Source: Candidatus Omnitrophota bacterium (lineage in GTDB: Bacteria > Omnitrophota > Gorgyraeia > JABMRJ01). Taken from it: DNA of 36,067 bases. Location: the NCBI GenBank assembly GCA_013202745.1, contig JABMRJ010000118.1, positions 1 to 36,067 on the forward strand. Direction: 5' to 3'. The notes under the pieces were generated by a model. That model did not search any database. It saw only the letters and a list, made by a program, of their open reading frames with translations, and was not told the DNA's origin. The translations under genes were made by a program, and so were the position numbers. Positions 18,580 through 28,344 of the stretch are shown here, piece by piece; within the stretch, counting starts at the first letter, position 1, and the number at the start of each line of letters is the position of its first letter.

Positions 18580-19179
18580 ATGAAAAATAAATTAAACCTA
18601 AAATTGAAGATAAACATAGAGCTTAATAAGACGCAGAAACTCATATTCCTGATGGCGTTTATAATCTTTATAGTCATCTTTATATTGTGGCTCTTCGTGT
18701 ATTCGCCTACCAGGGCTAAGGCGAATGTCTTAAAAGAGGAGCTGGATGCCATCCGGTTAGATATAAGGGATATCACGAGGATAGCCGGGGGCCAGAAGAA
18801 CATGGATGTGGCCTACAAGAAATTCCATGAAAAGCTTAAGGAGCTGAATAGGATAATACCGACAGAGGAGAAGTCTGCATTAAGCCTCCTCTCAAAGATT
18901 GCAGATGAGATGGGCATAAAGATATTGATCATGAATCCCGGAGGCGCAGTAGAGAGCCAGATCGATTTAGAGATAAAAGGCAAACTGATAGCCGAGATGC
19001 CCATATTGCTGGAGTTAAGGTGCGATTATAAGACTCTCGGTGAATACCTTAATAGGATAAGGACCGAATTGCCCGTGCTTGTCGTGGTCAATGAAGTCAA
19101 GATGAGCCGTTTAGCAGAAGGCGGGAATACTTACTTGAAGGCAAACTTAAACCTTAGATTGTTCATGCTCAAAGGCTGA
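18580..19179 (+). CDS. PilO/GspM-like pilus assembly protein
   Basis: Single N-terminal TM, coiled coil, and LLSKIADEMGIKI...LGEYLNRIRTELPVLVVVNEVKMS typical of PilO; directly follows PilM-N. Confidence 0.8.
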   Translation: MKNKLNLKLKINIELNKTQKLIFLMAFIIFIVIFILWLFVYSPTRAKANVLKEELDAIRLDIRDITRIAGGQKNMDVAYKKFHEKLKELNRIIPTEEKSALSLLSKIADEMGIKILIMNPGGAVESQIDLEIKGKLIAEMPILLELRCDYKTLGEYLNRIRTELPVLVVVNEVKMSRLAEGGNTYLKANLNLRLFMLKG

Positions 19180-19201
19180 TGGTGGTCGATAGAGGAATAT
19201 T

Positions 19202-19615
19202 ATGAAAAAGAAACATATGGAGATGGCGATAACGGGTGCCGCTGTAATCGCTTTACTTATAATACTTGCAAATACATTTATGAGTCCCGAGAAGAACGCA
19301 ACCAAGTCGTCATCAGAAGAGTTAGATTCACAAAAGGGTAAACCGGCTGATAATAAGTCCGCAGATGTGGCAGCGAAAGATAAAGACTGGGGCAGGGATC
19401 CCTTTGGCCTCGAAAAACTTCCTGAAGAAGAGTCAGTAGTCAGTTTTGTGCTAAATGGTATTATATGGGATGAAGATAACCCCTATGCGATAATAAATGA
19501 TGAAGTCGTCAGGGAAGGCGATAAGATACGCGGTTATAAGGTGATAGAAATAAAAGAAGGCAGTGTGCTATTGGACGACGGTACAGAGCGATTTTCACTC
19601 GATGTGTGGCAATAA
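19202..19615 (+). CDS. PilP/GspB-C-like periplasmic protein
   Basis: N-terminal TM and WGRDPF...SFVLNGIIWDEDNPYAIINDEVVREGDKIRGYKVIEIKEGSVLLDDG (HR-like domain). Confidence 0.68.
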   Translation: MKKKHMEMAITGAAVIALLIILANTFMSPEKNATKSSSEELDSQKGKPADNKSADVAAKDKDWGRDPFGLEKLPEEESVVSFVLNGIIWDEDNPYAIINDEVVREGDKIRGYKVIEIKEGSVLLDDGTERFSLDVWQ

Positions 19616-19671
19616 CTGTAGAGCCGCATACCCTCCATTTTAACCACCAGGCTTTAAACATCCATTTATGC

Positions 19672-19701
19672 TTGACTCCTTAGATATTATTATGATATTA
19701 T
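19672..19701 (+). promoter_or_regulatory. Candidate promoter upstream of the lptCA-type gene
   Basis: TTGACT (19672-19677), 18-bp spacer, TATTAT (19696-19701) within an AT-rich segment. Confidence 0.5.
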
Positions 19702-19729
19702 AATAAGCTAAAGTATATAATAATATCTA
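19681..19729. repeat. 13-bp perfect inverted repeat flanking the promoter/start region
   Basis: TAGATATTATTAT (19681-19693) and ATAATAATATCTA (19717-19729), 23-bp spacer. Confidence 0.75.
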
Positions 19730-20658
19730 TGAAGAAGAATAAAACCCTTATAATAATAGCGGTCGTGCTCTCCATCATCATCCTACACACCTTCGGGAAG
19801 GTCAAGAAGGCGAGGATGATAGCCGTTTCATTAAAAGACGTACCTCAAGCAGTCGAGCAGAAGATCCTATCATTTGATCTATCCAATTATGCTGAAGACG
19901 GCAGTAAGAAGTGGCAGCTCAAGGGGGATTCGGCAGATGTGCTCTCTGAGATAGTCAACCTGAATAATATCGTCATGGAGACATACGATGATCCAAAGGT
20001 GGACTTAACGGCCATTAGAGGCGCTTATGATAAGGACAATAAAGAGATCAAGTTATACGATGATGTTGTGGTCATAACATCAGACGGGATAAGGCTCACC
20101 ACAGATTATCTTAAGTGGGATGGAAATACCGACACAGTCTCTACTGATCAGCATGTCAAGATTGTGCGCAATGACGTAGTGGCTACGGGGATAGGTGCGC
20201 TTGCGCTGCCTCAGATGAAGAAGGTTATCTTGAATAAGGACGTTATCGTAAAGCTTGCCAAAAATGTCATGCAGGGCATGGATATGAGCATGGATGATTC
20301 AAAAAAAGAGGACGACGGCCCCCCGCAGGCGACCATAACCTGTGATGGGCGCCTTGAGATAAATTATGAGGAGAATACAGCAGTCTTTAATGATAACGTA
20401 CTTGTAGAAGACAAAAAGGGAAAGATCTATTCGGATAAGATGGACGCGTTTCTCGACCCTGTTACAAAGGATATACTCAAGGTTATTGCAGAGGGAGACG
20501 TCAAGGTGGTGCGCGGTGAGGATTCGACATTCAGCCGGAAGGCCATTTATACTACGCACGACCAGAAGATTGTCCTCGTTGGAAGGCCTAGGATATATAT
20601 CCGTTCTTCCAATGATGATATGAAAGATATGGAGAAAGGATTTAAGGGGTTAAGGTAG
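19729..20658 (+). CDS. LptC-LptA (OstA)-type fusion, LPS export periplasmic protein
   Basis: N-terminal TM then LptC-like FDLSNYAEDGSKKWQLKGDSADVL, followed by OstA-like ATITCDGRLEINYEENTAVFNDNVLVEDKKGKIYSDKMDAFLD...VIAEGDVKVV; immediately followed by lptB. Confidence 0.82.
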   Translation: MKKNKTLIIIAVVLSIIILHTFGKVKKARMIAVSLKDVPQAVEQKILSFDLSNYAEDGSKKWQLKGDSADVLSEIVNLNNIVMETYDDPKVDLTAIRGAYDKDNKEIKLYDDVVVITSDGIRLTTDYLKWDGNTDTVSTDQHVKIVRNDVVATGIGALALPQMKKVILNKDVIVKLAKNVMQGMDMSMDDSKKEDDGPPQATITCDGRLEINYEENTAVFNDNVLVEDKKGKIYSDKMDAFLDPVTKDILKVIAEGDVKVVRGEDSTFSRKAIYTTHDQKIVLVGRPRIYIRSSNDDMKDMEKGFKGLR

Positions 20659-21381
20659 ATGCATCTATTACAGACAGAAGGCCTGGTAAAGAATTACGGC
20701 GGCAGAAGGGTAGTCGACGAGGTGGCCATAAATGTCAAGCGCAGCGAGATAGTAGGGCTGCTTGGCCCAAATGGCGCCGGCAAGACGACAACATTCTATA
20801 TGGTTACAGGGCTCGTCAGGCCTGACAGCGGCAGGATAATATTTGATAATCAGAATATAAGCAACTTTCCCATGCATGAGCGCGCAAGGTGCGGCATAGG
20901 ATACCTGTCTCAGGAGCCGTCCATCTTCAGAAAACTCACAGTAGCGGATAATATAATGGCGGTGCTGGAGACGCTCAATATAGGGCATAGTGAACGCCAG
21001 AAGAGACTTAAGAAGCTTCTTGGGGAGCTCAAGATATCGCACCTTGCCAAGAATAGGGCATATACCCTCTCCGGAGGTGAAAGAAGGCGCCTTGAGATCA
21101 CCCGTGCACTGGTGACCAACCCTCTCTTTATACTCTTAGACGAACCATTCAGCGGCATAGACCCGATAGCGGTATTCGAGTGCCAGCAGATCATAAGGGA
21201 GCTGAGGGAGCGGGGGCTCGGCATACTCCTTACCGATCATAATGTAAGGGAGACACTCTCTATAACGGACCGTGCTTATATAATGTGTGAAGGCAGGATA
21301 CTTATATCCGGCACAAAGGATGAATTGATTACCAACCCTGAGGCGAGAAAGATCTATCTCGGCGAAAAGTTTTCTATGTAG
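20659..21381 (+). CDS. lptB: LPS export ABC transporter ATP-binding protein LptB
   Basis: Walker A GPNGAGKTTTFYM, signature LSGGERRRLEI, Walker B LFILLDEPFSGIDPIAV; LptB-type GYLSQEPSIFRKLTV. Confidence 0.96.
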   Translation: MHLLQTEGLVKNYGGRRVVDEVAINVKRSEIVGLLGPNGAGKTTTFYMVTGLVRPDSGRIIFDNQNISNFPMHERARCGIGYLSQEPSIFRKLTVADNIMAVLETLNIGHSERQKRLKKLLGELKISHLAKNRAYTLSGGERRRLEITRALVTNPLFILLDEPFSGIDPIAVFECQQIIRELRERGLGILLTDHNVRETLSITDRAYIMCEGRILISGTKDELITNPEARKIYLGEKFSM

Positions 21382-21388
21382 GGGCATT

Positions 21389-22672
21389 ATGGATATTAGA
21401 CATAAATATAAAGATATAGAAGGTTCGAGAAGAGAATTTACCGTCCACGTCTTTTCGGAAGAAGTAAAAAAAAGACTCGATGCTGTATATGAAGATATAA
21501 AGCGGAATGCCAATATTCCGGGATTCAGGAAGGGGAAGGCACCTTTTGATATACTGGAGAAGCACCACAAAGGCGCAGCACACGAGAGGGTCTTAAACGA
21601 CCTTATAGGTGATTCTTACAGGGTAGCGATGGAGGAGTCGAAAACGGTTCCTATAAGCCTCCCGCAGATAAGCGATGTAGAGTTTAAGGATGCCAAAGAG
21701 ATATCTTACAAGGCGACCGTTGATACAAGGCCTAAGTTGAGCATAAAAAGATATAAAGGCATCAAGGTAGAGAAGAAAAAGGTTGTTGTTAAAGACGCGG
21801 ATATAGATAAATATATAACAAGCCTGCGGGAGGCCTACGCGCAATTTAAGAGCATAGAGGATAGGGCCGCTGTATTAGGAGATTATCTTATGTGTGACCT
21901 CTTGTGTGAGGTTGACGGCAAACCTATACAAAAAGAGCAGAAGAATATACTCCTTTCCCTGGATAAACAGCATACACTGCCCGGACTTGTAGAGGGGCTT
22001 GCGGGTATAGAGAAGGGTCAGGCAAGAGAGATAAAAGCGATTCTCCCTGAAAATCCTAACGACCCGCAATATTCAAAAAAAGAGGCGCTGTTCAAGGTCA
22101 AGGCCAATGAGATAAAGGTAAAAGAGCTTCCCGAGGTCAACGACGAATTCGTAAAGAGTTTGGGCGCGTATAAGAGCGTAACCGAACTTAAGGATGCTGC
22201 CAGGAAGGATCTTGCGAAGAGAGAAGAGAATAGGCTAAAGACGGATATGCATAACCAGCTGATAACTAAGCTTCTGAAAGACGTGCAGTTCGCTCCGCCA
22301 AAAGGGCTTGTCATTGAGGAGTCCGAAAGGATAATGCAGGATATAAAGAATGACCTCCAGAAGAAGAATCTAAAGAAGGCAGATATAGACAAAAGGGTAG
22401 GAGAGCTTAAGGATAACGCAGGCAAGGAAGCCGTAAAGAGGGTAAGGCTCTACTTTATGCTCGATGAGATAGCCAGAATAGAAAAGATCACAGTCCATAC
22501 CAAAGAGATAGATAATACATTCGATCTACTGGCACAGCAGTCAGGTAAGTCCAAGGAAGAAGTGAAGAAGCATTATGTAGATAATCAATTATTGGGAAGT
22601 CTTAAGAATCAGCTCAGGGAGAATAAGGTGATGGAGTTTCTCCTCAATAGCGCTGATATAAAAGAGGTATGA
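21389..22672 (+). CDS. tig: Trigger factor
   Basis: Ribosome-binding motif NIPGFRKGKAPFDIL; full-length 427 aa; next to clpP and lon. Confidence 0.95.
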   Translation: MDIRHKYKDIEGSRREFTVHVFSEEVKKRLDAVYEDIKRNANIPGFRKGKAPFDILEKHHKGAAHERVLNDLIGDSYRVAMEESKTVPISLPQISDVEFKDAKEISYKATVDTRPKLSIKRYKGIKVEKKKVVVKDADIDKYITSLREAYAQFKSIEDRAAVLGDYLMCDLLCEVDGKPIQKEQKNILLSLDKQHTLPGLVEGLAGIEKGQAREIKAILPENPNDPQYSKKEALFKVKANEIKVKELPEVNDEFVKSLGAYKSVTELKDAARKDLAKREENRLKTDMHNQLITKLLKDVQFAPPKGLVIEESERIMQDIKNDLQKKNLKKADIDKRVGELKDNAGKEAVKRVRLYFMLDEIARIEKITVHTKEIDNTFDLLAQQSGKSKEEVKKHYVDNQLLGSLKNQLRENKVMEFLLNSADIKEV

Positions 22673-22695
22673 AAAGAAAAAAAGGGAGGTAGGTT

Positions 22696-23289
22696 ATGAG
22701 CATATTGATACCTATGGTTGTAGAACAGACGGGAAGAGCGGAGAGGGCCTACGACATATACTCAAGGCTTCTTAAGGACAGGATTATATTTATAGGGACT
22801 ACTATAGATGATAATGTATCCAATTTGATCATAGCCCAGCTTCTCTATCTGCAGATGGATGACCCGGACAAGGATATAGATGTATATGTAAATACGCCGG
22901 GCGGGATTGTAACGAGCGGTCTGGCTATATATGATACGATGCAGTTTATAAAACCCGACGTAAATACATACTGCGTCGGACAGGCAGCGAGCATGGGGGC
23001 TGTCCTCCTTGCGGCCGGCACAAAGAAGAAGAGATTTGCGCTCCCGCATGCAAGGATCATGATGCACCAGCCGTGGGGCGGTGTACAGGGCGCTGCAGCA
23101 GATATAAATATTCAAGCCAAAGAGATAATGTGCCTCAGGAGCCGTATAGAGGATATATTGGCGAAACATACAGGCCAGTCGATGGATAAGATAAAGAGAG
23201 ATACAGACCGTGACTACTTCATGTCAGCCGAAGAAGCGCTCAAGTACGGCATAGTGGACGAAGTTATTACAAATATAAAGAAGAGATAA
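22696..23289 (+). CDS. clpP: ATP-dependent Clp protease proteolytic subunit
   Basis: [34 protein letters not shown]; catalytic [11 protein letters not shown] and [22 protein letters not shown]. Confidence 0.98.
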   Translation: MSILIPMVVEQTGRAERAYDIYSRLLKDRIIFIGTTIDDNVSNLIIAQLLYLQMDDPDKDIDVYVNTPGGIVTSGLAIYDTMQFIKPDVNTYCVGQAASMGAVLLAAGTKKKRFALPHARIMMHQPWGGVQGAAADINIQAKEIMCLRSRIEDILAKHTGQSMDKIKRDTDRDYFMSAEEALKYGIVDEVITNIKKR

Positions 23290-23299
23290 CAAAGGCATT

Positions 23300-25651
23300 A
23301 TGTCAAAGACAAAGACGGATAGGAATATGGCAACTAGAGTCGAGTTACCGCTATTACCCCTGCGGGACATAGTGATATTTCCGCACATGGTCGTTCCCCT
23401 TCTTGTGGGGCGGGAGAGGTCTATACGGGCCCTCGATGAGGCTATGTCAGGGAATAAAGCTATACTTCTATGCGCGCAGAAGAACTTAAAGCAGGATGAC
23501 CCCGGTATCGATGATATATACCATATAGGGGCGCTTGCAAATATAATCCAGTCTGTTAAACTGCCTGACGGGTCCTTTAAGGTGCTGGTCGAGGGTATCA
23601 AGCGCGTCAGAATAGACAAATTCCTCTACACAGATAAATTCTTTAGAATATCCTTTGAGGATTTGAGCACCAGGACGGAGAGGGGCATAAAGATAGAGGC
23701 GCTTATGAGGGGCGTCGTCAACCAATTTGAGGAATATGTAAAACTCAATGCCAAGATACCCCCTGAAGTCCTCACGTCTGTTACGGCTACTGAAGATCCG
23801 GGCGAGGCAGCCGATATTATGGCCGCGCACCTTACGCTGAAGGTAAATGAAAAGCAAAAGTTCCTTGAGATCATAAACATAGAGAAGAGATTGAAGGCCA
23901 TAGGCGAGCTATTGAGTAAAGAACTTGAGATCCTCCGCATAGAGAAGAGGATAATGAGTGACATAAAGAAGGGGATCGAGAAGTCACAGAAGGATTTCTA
24001 TTTACAGGAGCAGTTGAAGGCCATAGAGAAAGAGCTCGGACAGAAAGATGGCCACAAATCAGAGATAGACGGCCTAAGACAGAAGATCCACAAAGCCCGT
24101 ATGCCCAAAGAGGCCCAGGAGATAGCGCTCAGGGAGTTGAATAAAATTTCAAAGATGATGCCGGTATCTCCGGAAGCCACAGTAGTGAGGAATTATATAG
24201 ACTCACTCGTTAATCTGCCGTGGTCAAAGAGTACGGCGGATAATCTGGACGTGGAACACGCAAGGACGGTTTTGGAAGAGGATCATTACGGGTTGATGAA
24301 ACCCAAAGAGAGGATACTGGAGTATCTTGCAGTCAGGAAGCTATCCGGCTCCATGAAAGGGCCTGTCATCTGTTTTGTGGGTCCGCCGGGCGTCGGCAAG
24401 ACATCGCTTGCAAAATCTATCGCCCGCGCGCTCGGAAGGAATTTTGTAAGGGTATCACTCGGCGGCATAAGGGATGAGGCGGAGATAAGAGGCCACCGTA
24501 GGACTTATATAGGCGCATTGCCGGGCAGGATAATACAGTCGATGAGGAAGGCCAAGAGCAGGAATCCGGTATTTCTCCTCGATGAAGTCGATAAGATGTC
24601 AGTCGATTTTAGGGGGGACCCCTCAAGCGCTCTGCTCGAAGTCCTGGACCCTGAGCAGAATAGCTCTTTCAGCGATCACTATCTTGAAGTGGCCTTCGAC
24701 CTATCAGAATGCCTATTTATTACTACGAGCAACATACAGTACAACATCCCAGCGCCGCTTGTAGACAGGATGGAGGTCATCAAACTGCCGGGATATACAG
24801 AGTATGAGAAGCACAAGATTGCCATAAAATTTCTTATACCTAAAGAGATAAAGAGTAACGGGCTCGAAGAAGATAATGTACATATACAGAAGGGCGCTTT
24901 GATAAAGATCATCAAGCAGTATACGCACGAGGCCGGTGTCAGGGAGCTCCAGAGGAAGATTGCACAGGTTTCCAGAAAGGTTGCCGGCCATGTCGTCAAG
25001 GATGGCAGGGATGTAAGGTGTGTAATCACCTCGGAGAATCTGCATAAGTATCTCGGTCCGCCGCAATATAGCGAGACCAGAAAAGAGACCAAAGACGCGG
25101 TGGGCGTTGCCATGGGACTGGCCTGGACCGAGGCCGGCGGTGACATCATGCCTGTTGAGAGCACGCTTATGTCAGGCAGCGGCAAGCTCATGCTTACCGG
25201 AAAACTCGGTGAAGTCATGCAGGAATCTGCGCAGGCGGCTCTCAGCTATATAAGATCAAAGTCGAAGTTACTCGGTATAAATGGTTTTTACAAAAAGAGC
25301 GATATGCATATACATGTGCCTGAAGGAGCCATACCTAAAGACGGCCCGTCCGCAGGCATCACGATAGCTGCGGCCATGGTCTCTACGCTGACAAAGCGCC
25401 CTTTGAGAAATGATGTGGCAATGACCGGTGAGATTACCTTAAGGGGAAGGGTCCTTCCCGTAGGGGGTGTGAAGTCTAAGATCCTGGCAGCGCACAGGGC
25501 AGGTATAAAGAATATAGTAATGCCTAAGGAGAATAGTAAAGATCTTGTCGATATACCTAAAGATGTAAAGAAGGACTTAAAACTTATACTGGTAGACGAT
25601 ATGGATGATGTACTAAAGGTTGTAATGAGACCAAAGAAGAGGATAAAATGA
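23300..25651 (+). CDS. lon: ATP-dependent protease Lon
   Basis: LON N-domain [27 protein letters not shown], Walker [14 protein letters not shown], catalytic [10 protein letters not shown]. Confidence 0.98.
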   Translation: MSKTKTDRNMATRVELPLLPLRDIVIFPHMVVPLLVGRERSIRALDEAMSGNKAILLCAQKNLKQDDPGIDDIYHIGALANIIQSVKLPDGSFKVLVEGIKRVRIDKFLYTDKFFRISFEDLSTRTERGIKIEALMRGVVNQFEEYVKLNAKIPPEVLTSVTATEDPGEAADIMAAHLTLKVNEKQKFLEIINIEKRLKAIGELLSKELEILRIEKRIMSDIKKGIEKSQKDFYLQEQLKAIEKELGQKDGHKSEIDGLRQKIHKARMPKEAQEIALRELNKISKMMPVSPEATVVRNYIDSLVNLPWSKSTADNLDVEHARTVLEEDHYGLMKPKERILEYLAVRKLSGSMKGPVICFVGPPGVGKTSLAKSIARALGRNFVRVSLGGIRDEAEIRGHRRTYIGALPGRIIQSMRKAKSRNPVFLLDEVDKMSVDFRGDPSSALLEVLDPEQNSSFSDHYLEVAFDLSECLFITTSNIQYNIPAPLVDRMEVIKLPGYTEYEKHKIAIKFLIPKEIKSNGLEEDNVHIQKGALIKIIKQYTHEAGVRELQRKIAQVSRKVAGHVVKDGRDVRCVITSENLHKYLGPPQYSETRKETKDAVGVAMGLAWTEAGGDIMPVESTLMSGSGKLMLTGKLGEVMQESAQAALSYIRSKSKLLGINGFYKKSDMHIHVPEGAIPKDGPSAGITIAAAMVSTLTKRPLRNDVAMTGEITLRGRVLPVGGVKSKILAAHRAGIKNIVMPKENSKDLVDIPKDVKKDLKLILVDDMDDVLKVVMRPKKRIK

Positions 25652-26730
25652 AAAGACAGCTTTTAATGACACCGGGCCCCACCCCGGTACCAAAAGCAAT
25701 AATGGACAAGATGGCAGAGCCCATCATACACCACAGGACCCCTGAATACAGGGAGATATTCAAAAGTGTTTGCGCGGATTTAAAGACGGTATTTAAGACC
25801 CGGAATGACTGCTGCGTACTTACATCGAGCGGTACAGGTGCTATGGAAGCGAGTGTAGTCAATATGCTTTCACCGGGAGATAAGGCCATTGCGGTAAGGG
25901 GCGGAAAATTTGGAGAGAGGTATTACGATATCTGCAAGGCTTATGGCGTAGATGTTATCCCGGTAGATATAAAATGGGGTACGGCGCCGGACCCGAAAGA
26001 GATAAAGAAGATACTCGATGACAATCCCGGAATAAAAGCGGTCTACACGGAACTCTGCGAGACATCTACGGCAACCGTATATGATATAAAAGCCCTGGGC
26101 AATGTCATAAAAGATTACAGCGCTATATTTGTGGTAGATGCCATAAGTGGTCTCGCAGCCGATGACCTGCAGACCGATACCTGGAATGTAGATATTGCGG
26201 TAAGCGGTTCCCAAAAAGCTCTCATGCTCCCTCCGGGATTATCCTTTTTAAGTGTGAGCGAGAAGGCATGGGGAATGGCTAAGAACTCCAGGCTCCCGAA
26301 ATATTATTATGATTTGAATAAATATAGGAAGTCATTGGATCAAGGCGATACGCCCTTTACCCCTGCAATAACATTGACCATAGGTTTGAAGAGAGCCCTT
26401 GAGGCCATAAAGAAGAAAGGTATAGACAATATATTAAAGGAGTGCAAAGGTATGGCAAAGCAGCTGAGAAATGAAGCAGAGAAGCTCGGGTTCGAGATAT
26501 TCTCGAAGTCTCCGTCCAATGCAGTCACGGCACTTAAGGTCCCAGCAGGTGTTGATGGCGCACTGCTCGTTAAGGCCATAAAGACCAGAGGTATTACCGT
26601 TGCAGGCGGCCAGGCAGAGCTTAAGGGTAAGATCATAAGGGTATCACATATGGGTGCCGTTACAGAGAATGATATAACAAAGACAGTAGGTGTGCTGAAA
26701 GAAGCACTTAAGGAATTAAATACAAAATAG
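25648..26730 (+). CDS. Class V aminotransferase (alanine-glyoxylate / serine-pyruvate / phosphoserine-type)
   Basis: [32 protein letters not shown] and PLP lysine region [20 protein letters not shown]; overlaps lon stop by ATGA; adjacent to serA. Confidence 0.92.
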   Translation: MKRQLLMTPGPTPVPKAIMDKMAEPIIHHRTPEYREIFKSVCADLKTVFKTRNDCCVLTSSGTGAMEASVVNMLSPGDKAIAVRGGKFGERYYDICKAYGVDVIPVDIKWGTAPDPKEIKKILDDNPGIKAVYTELCETSTATVYDIKALGNVIKDYSAIFVVDAISGLAADDLQTDTWNVDIAVSGSQKALMLPPGLSFLSVSEKAWGMAKNSRLPKYYYDLNKYRKSLDQGDTPFTPAITLTIGLKRALEAIKKKGIDNILKECKGMAKQLRNEAEKLGFEIFSKSPSNAVTALKVPAGVDGALLVKAIKTRGITVAGGQAELKGKIIRVSHMGAVTENDITKTVGVLKEALKELNTK

Positions 26731-26741
26731 AGGGAGATCTT

Positions 26742-28325
26742 ATGCCGATAAAAATACTTATAAGCGATCCCATGTCCGAAGAAGGTGTAAAGATACTGCA
26801 GAACGAGAGGAGTTTCAGGGTGGATATAAAGCCCAAACTCCCACCTGATGAATTGAAAAGAATCATAAAAGATTATGACGCCATACTCATAAGGAGCGGT
26901 ACAAAATTGACAGGGGATATAATCAGGGCATCTAACTTAAAGATCATAGGAAGGGCGGGTGTCGGGCTCGATAACGTGGATCTTGGCGCAGCCACAAAGA
27001 AGGGCGTAATAGTCGTCAATGCGCCTGCGGGCAATACGATATCGACTGCAGAGCATACAGTGAGCCTGTTGATGGCGCTCTCGCGTAATATTACACAGGC
27101 CAATAAGTCCTTAAAGGCCGGCGAATGGAACAGGAAGAAATTCATGGGTGTTGAGCTTTATGGTAAGACACTGGGCATAATAGGCCTTGGGCGTATAGGC
27201 GGAGAGGTAGCTGCGCGGGCGAATTCTTTTAAGATGAATATAGTGGCATACGACCCTTATCTATCAGTAGATATGGCCAAGAAGATGAAGGTTGAACTGG
27301 TGGACTTAGAAGAGCTTTTTCGGGTATCCGACTACATAACGGTCCATACACCTATTACGGATAAGACGAAGCATATGATAAGCGATAAAGAATTCAAGAT
27401 GATGAAGTACGGTGTGCGTCTGGTAAATGTGGCGCGCGGCGGTATAATAGATGAGACAGCGCTCTTTAAGGCGCTCGAATCCGGTAAGGTGGCCGGCGCA
27501 GCGCTTGATGTATTTGAAAAGGAACCGCCGACAGATAGCCCTTTGCTTAAACTGGATAACGTAATCGTTACGCCGCACCTCGGCGCTTCTACTGAAGAGG
27601 CGCAGGTCAATGTGGCTATAGATATCTGCGAGACCGTAAGGGATGCGCTGCTCGATAAAGGTTTACGAAACGCCGTCAATATGCCGAGCCTCGATGCCGA
27701 AGAGTTTAAGGCGATAAAGCCTTATATCAACCTTGCAGAGAAGATAGGCTCGATGCATGCCCAGCTTATAACGGGGCACATAAAGCAGGTGGATGTGCGC
27801 TATATCGGGGATATAGCCAATGTTAAGGTTGAACCGATCACAGCGGCTTTAATAAAGGGGATGCTTAGCCCGATATTGCAGGAGACGGTCAATTATGTGA
27901 ATGCGCCGCTGATAGCAAAAGACCGCGGCATGAGGATAGTCGAGTCCAAGGCAGGCGAGATGGAGGATTTTGCAAGTCTTATCTGGGTGAGGGTCAAGTC
28001 TGATAAGGCGTCTAATGCTATAACCGGAACTCTATTTATAAAATCCGAACCGAGGATAGTTAAGATAAATAATTTTTATGTAGAGGCCATACCTGAAGGA
28101 TGCATGCTGGTTATATATAACAAGGATGTCCCAGGAATTATAGGCCAGATAGGCACCCTTCTTGGTAGAAGTAAGATAAATATAGCCGGAATGTCCTTCG
28201 GGAGGGAAAAGCCCGGCCAGAGCTCCATAACTGTATTGAATGTTGATTGCGAACTTCCAAAGAAGGTCCTGGAAGAGATAAGGGCGGCAAAGAATATTAT
28301 CGATGTAACGATGATTAAATTATAG
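26742..28325 (+). CDS. serA: D-3-phosphoglycerate dehydrogenase
   Basis: GRAGVGLDNVDLGAATKKGVIVVNAPAGNTISTAEH, LGIIGLGRIGGEVA, C-terminal intervening and ACT domains; 527 aa. Confidence 0.96.
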   Translation: MPIKILISDPMSEEGVKILQNERSFRVDIKPKLPPDELKRIIKDYDAILIRSGTKLTGDIIRASNLKIIGRAGVGLDNVDLGAATKKGVIVVNAPAGNTISTAEHTVSLLMALSRNITQANKSLKAGEWNRKKFMGVELYGKTLGIIGLGRIGGEVAARANSFKMNIVAYDPYLSVDMAKKMKVELVDLEELFRVSDYITVHTPITDKTKHMISDKEFKMMKYGVRLVNVARGGIIDETALFKALESGKVAGAALDVFEKEPPTDSPLLKLDNVIVTPHLGASTEEAQVNVAIDICETVRDALLDKGLRNAVNMPSLDAEEFKAIKPYINLAEKIGSMHAQLITGHIKQVDVRYIGDIANVKVEPITAALIKGMLSPILQETVNYVNAPLIAKDRGMRIVESKAGEMEDFASLIWVRVKSDKASNAITGTLFIKSEPRIVKINNFYVEAIPEGCMLVIYNKDVPGIIGQIGTLLGRSKINIAGMSFGREKPGQSSITVLNVDCELPKKVLEEIRAAKNIIDVTMIKL

Positions 28326-28344
28326 AGACGATGGAGATGATGCC

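Noticed and set aside
18183-18803. 206-aa minus-strand ORF spanning the PilN/PilO junction
   Set aside because: Antisense to two supported genes; no motif or ribosome-binding site evident.
19616-19728. Possible small RNA or tRNA in the 113-bp intergenic gap
   Set aside because: No cloverleaf, no GTTCRANNC-like T-arm and no terminator; promoter plus inverted repeat explains the region better.
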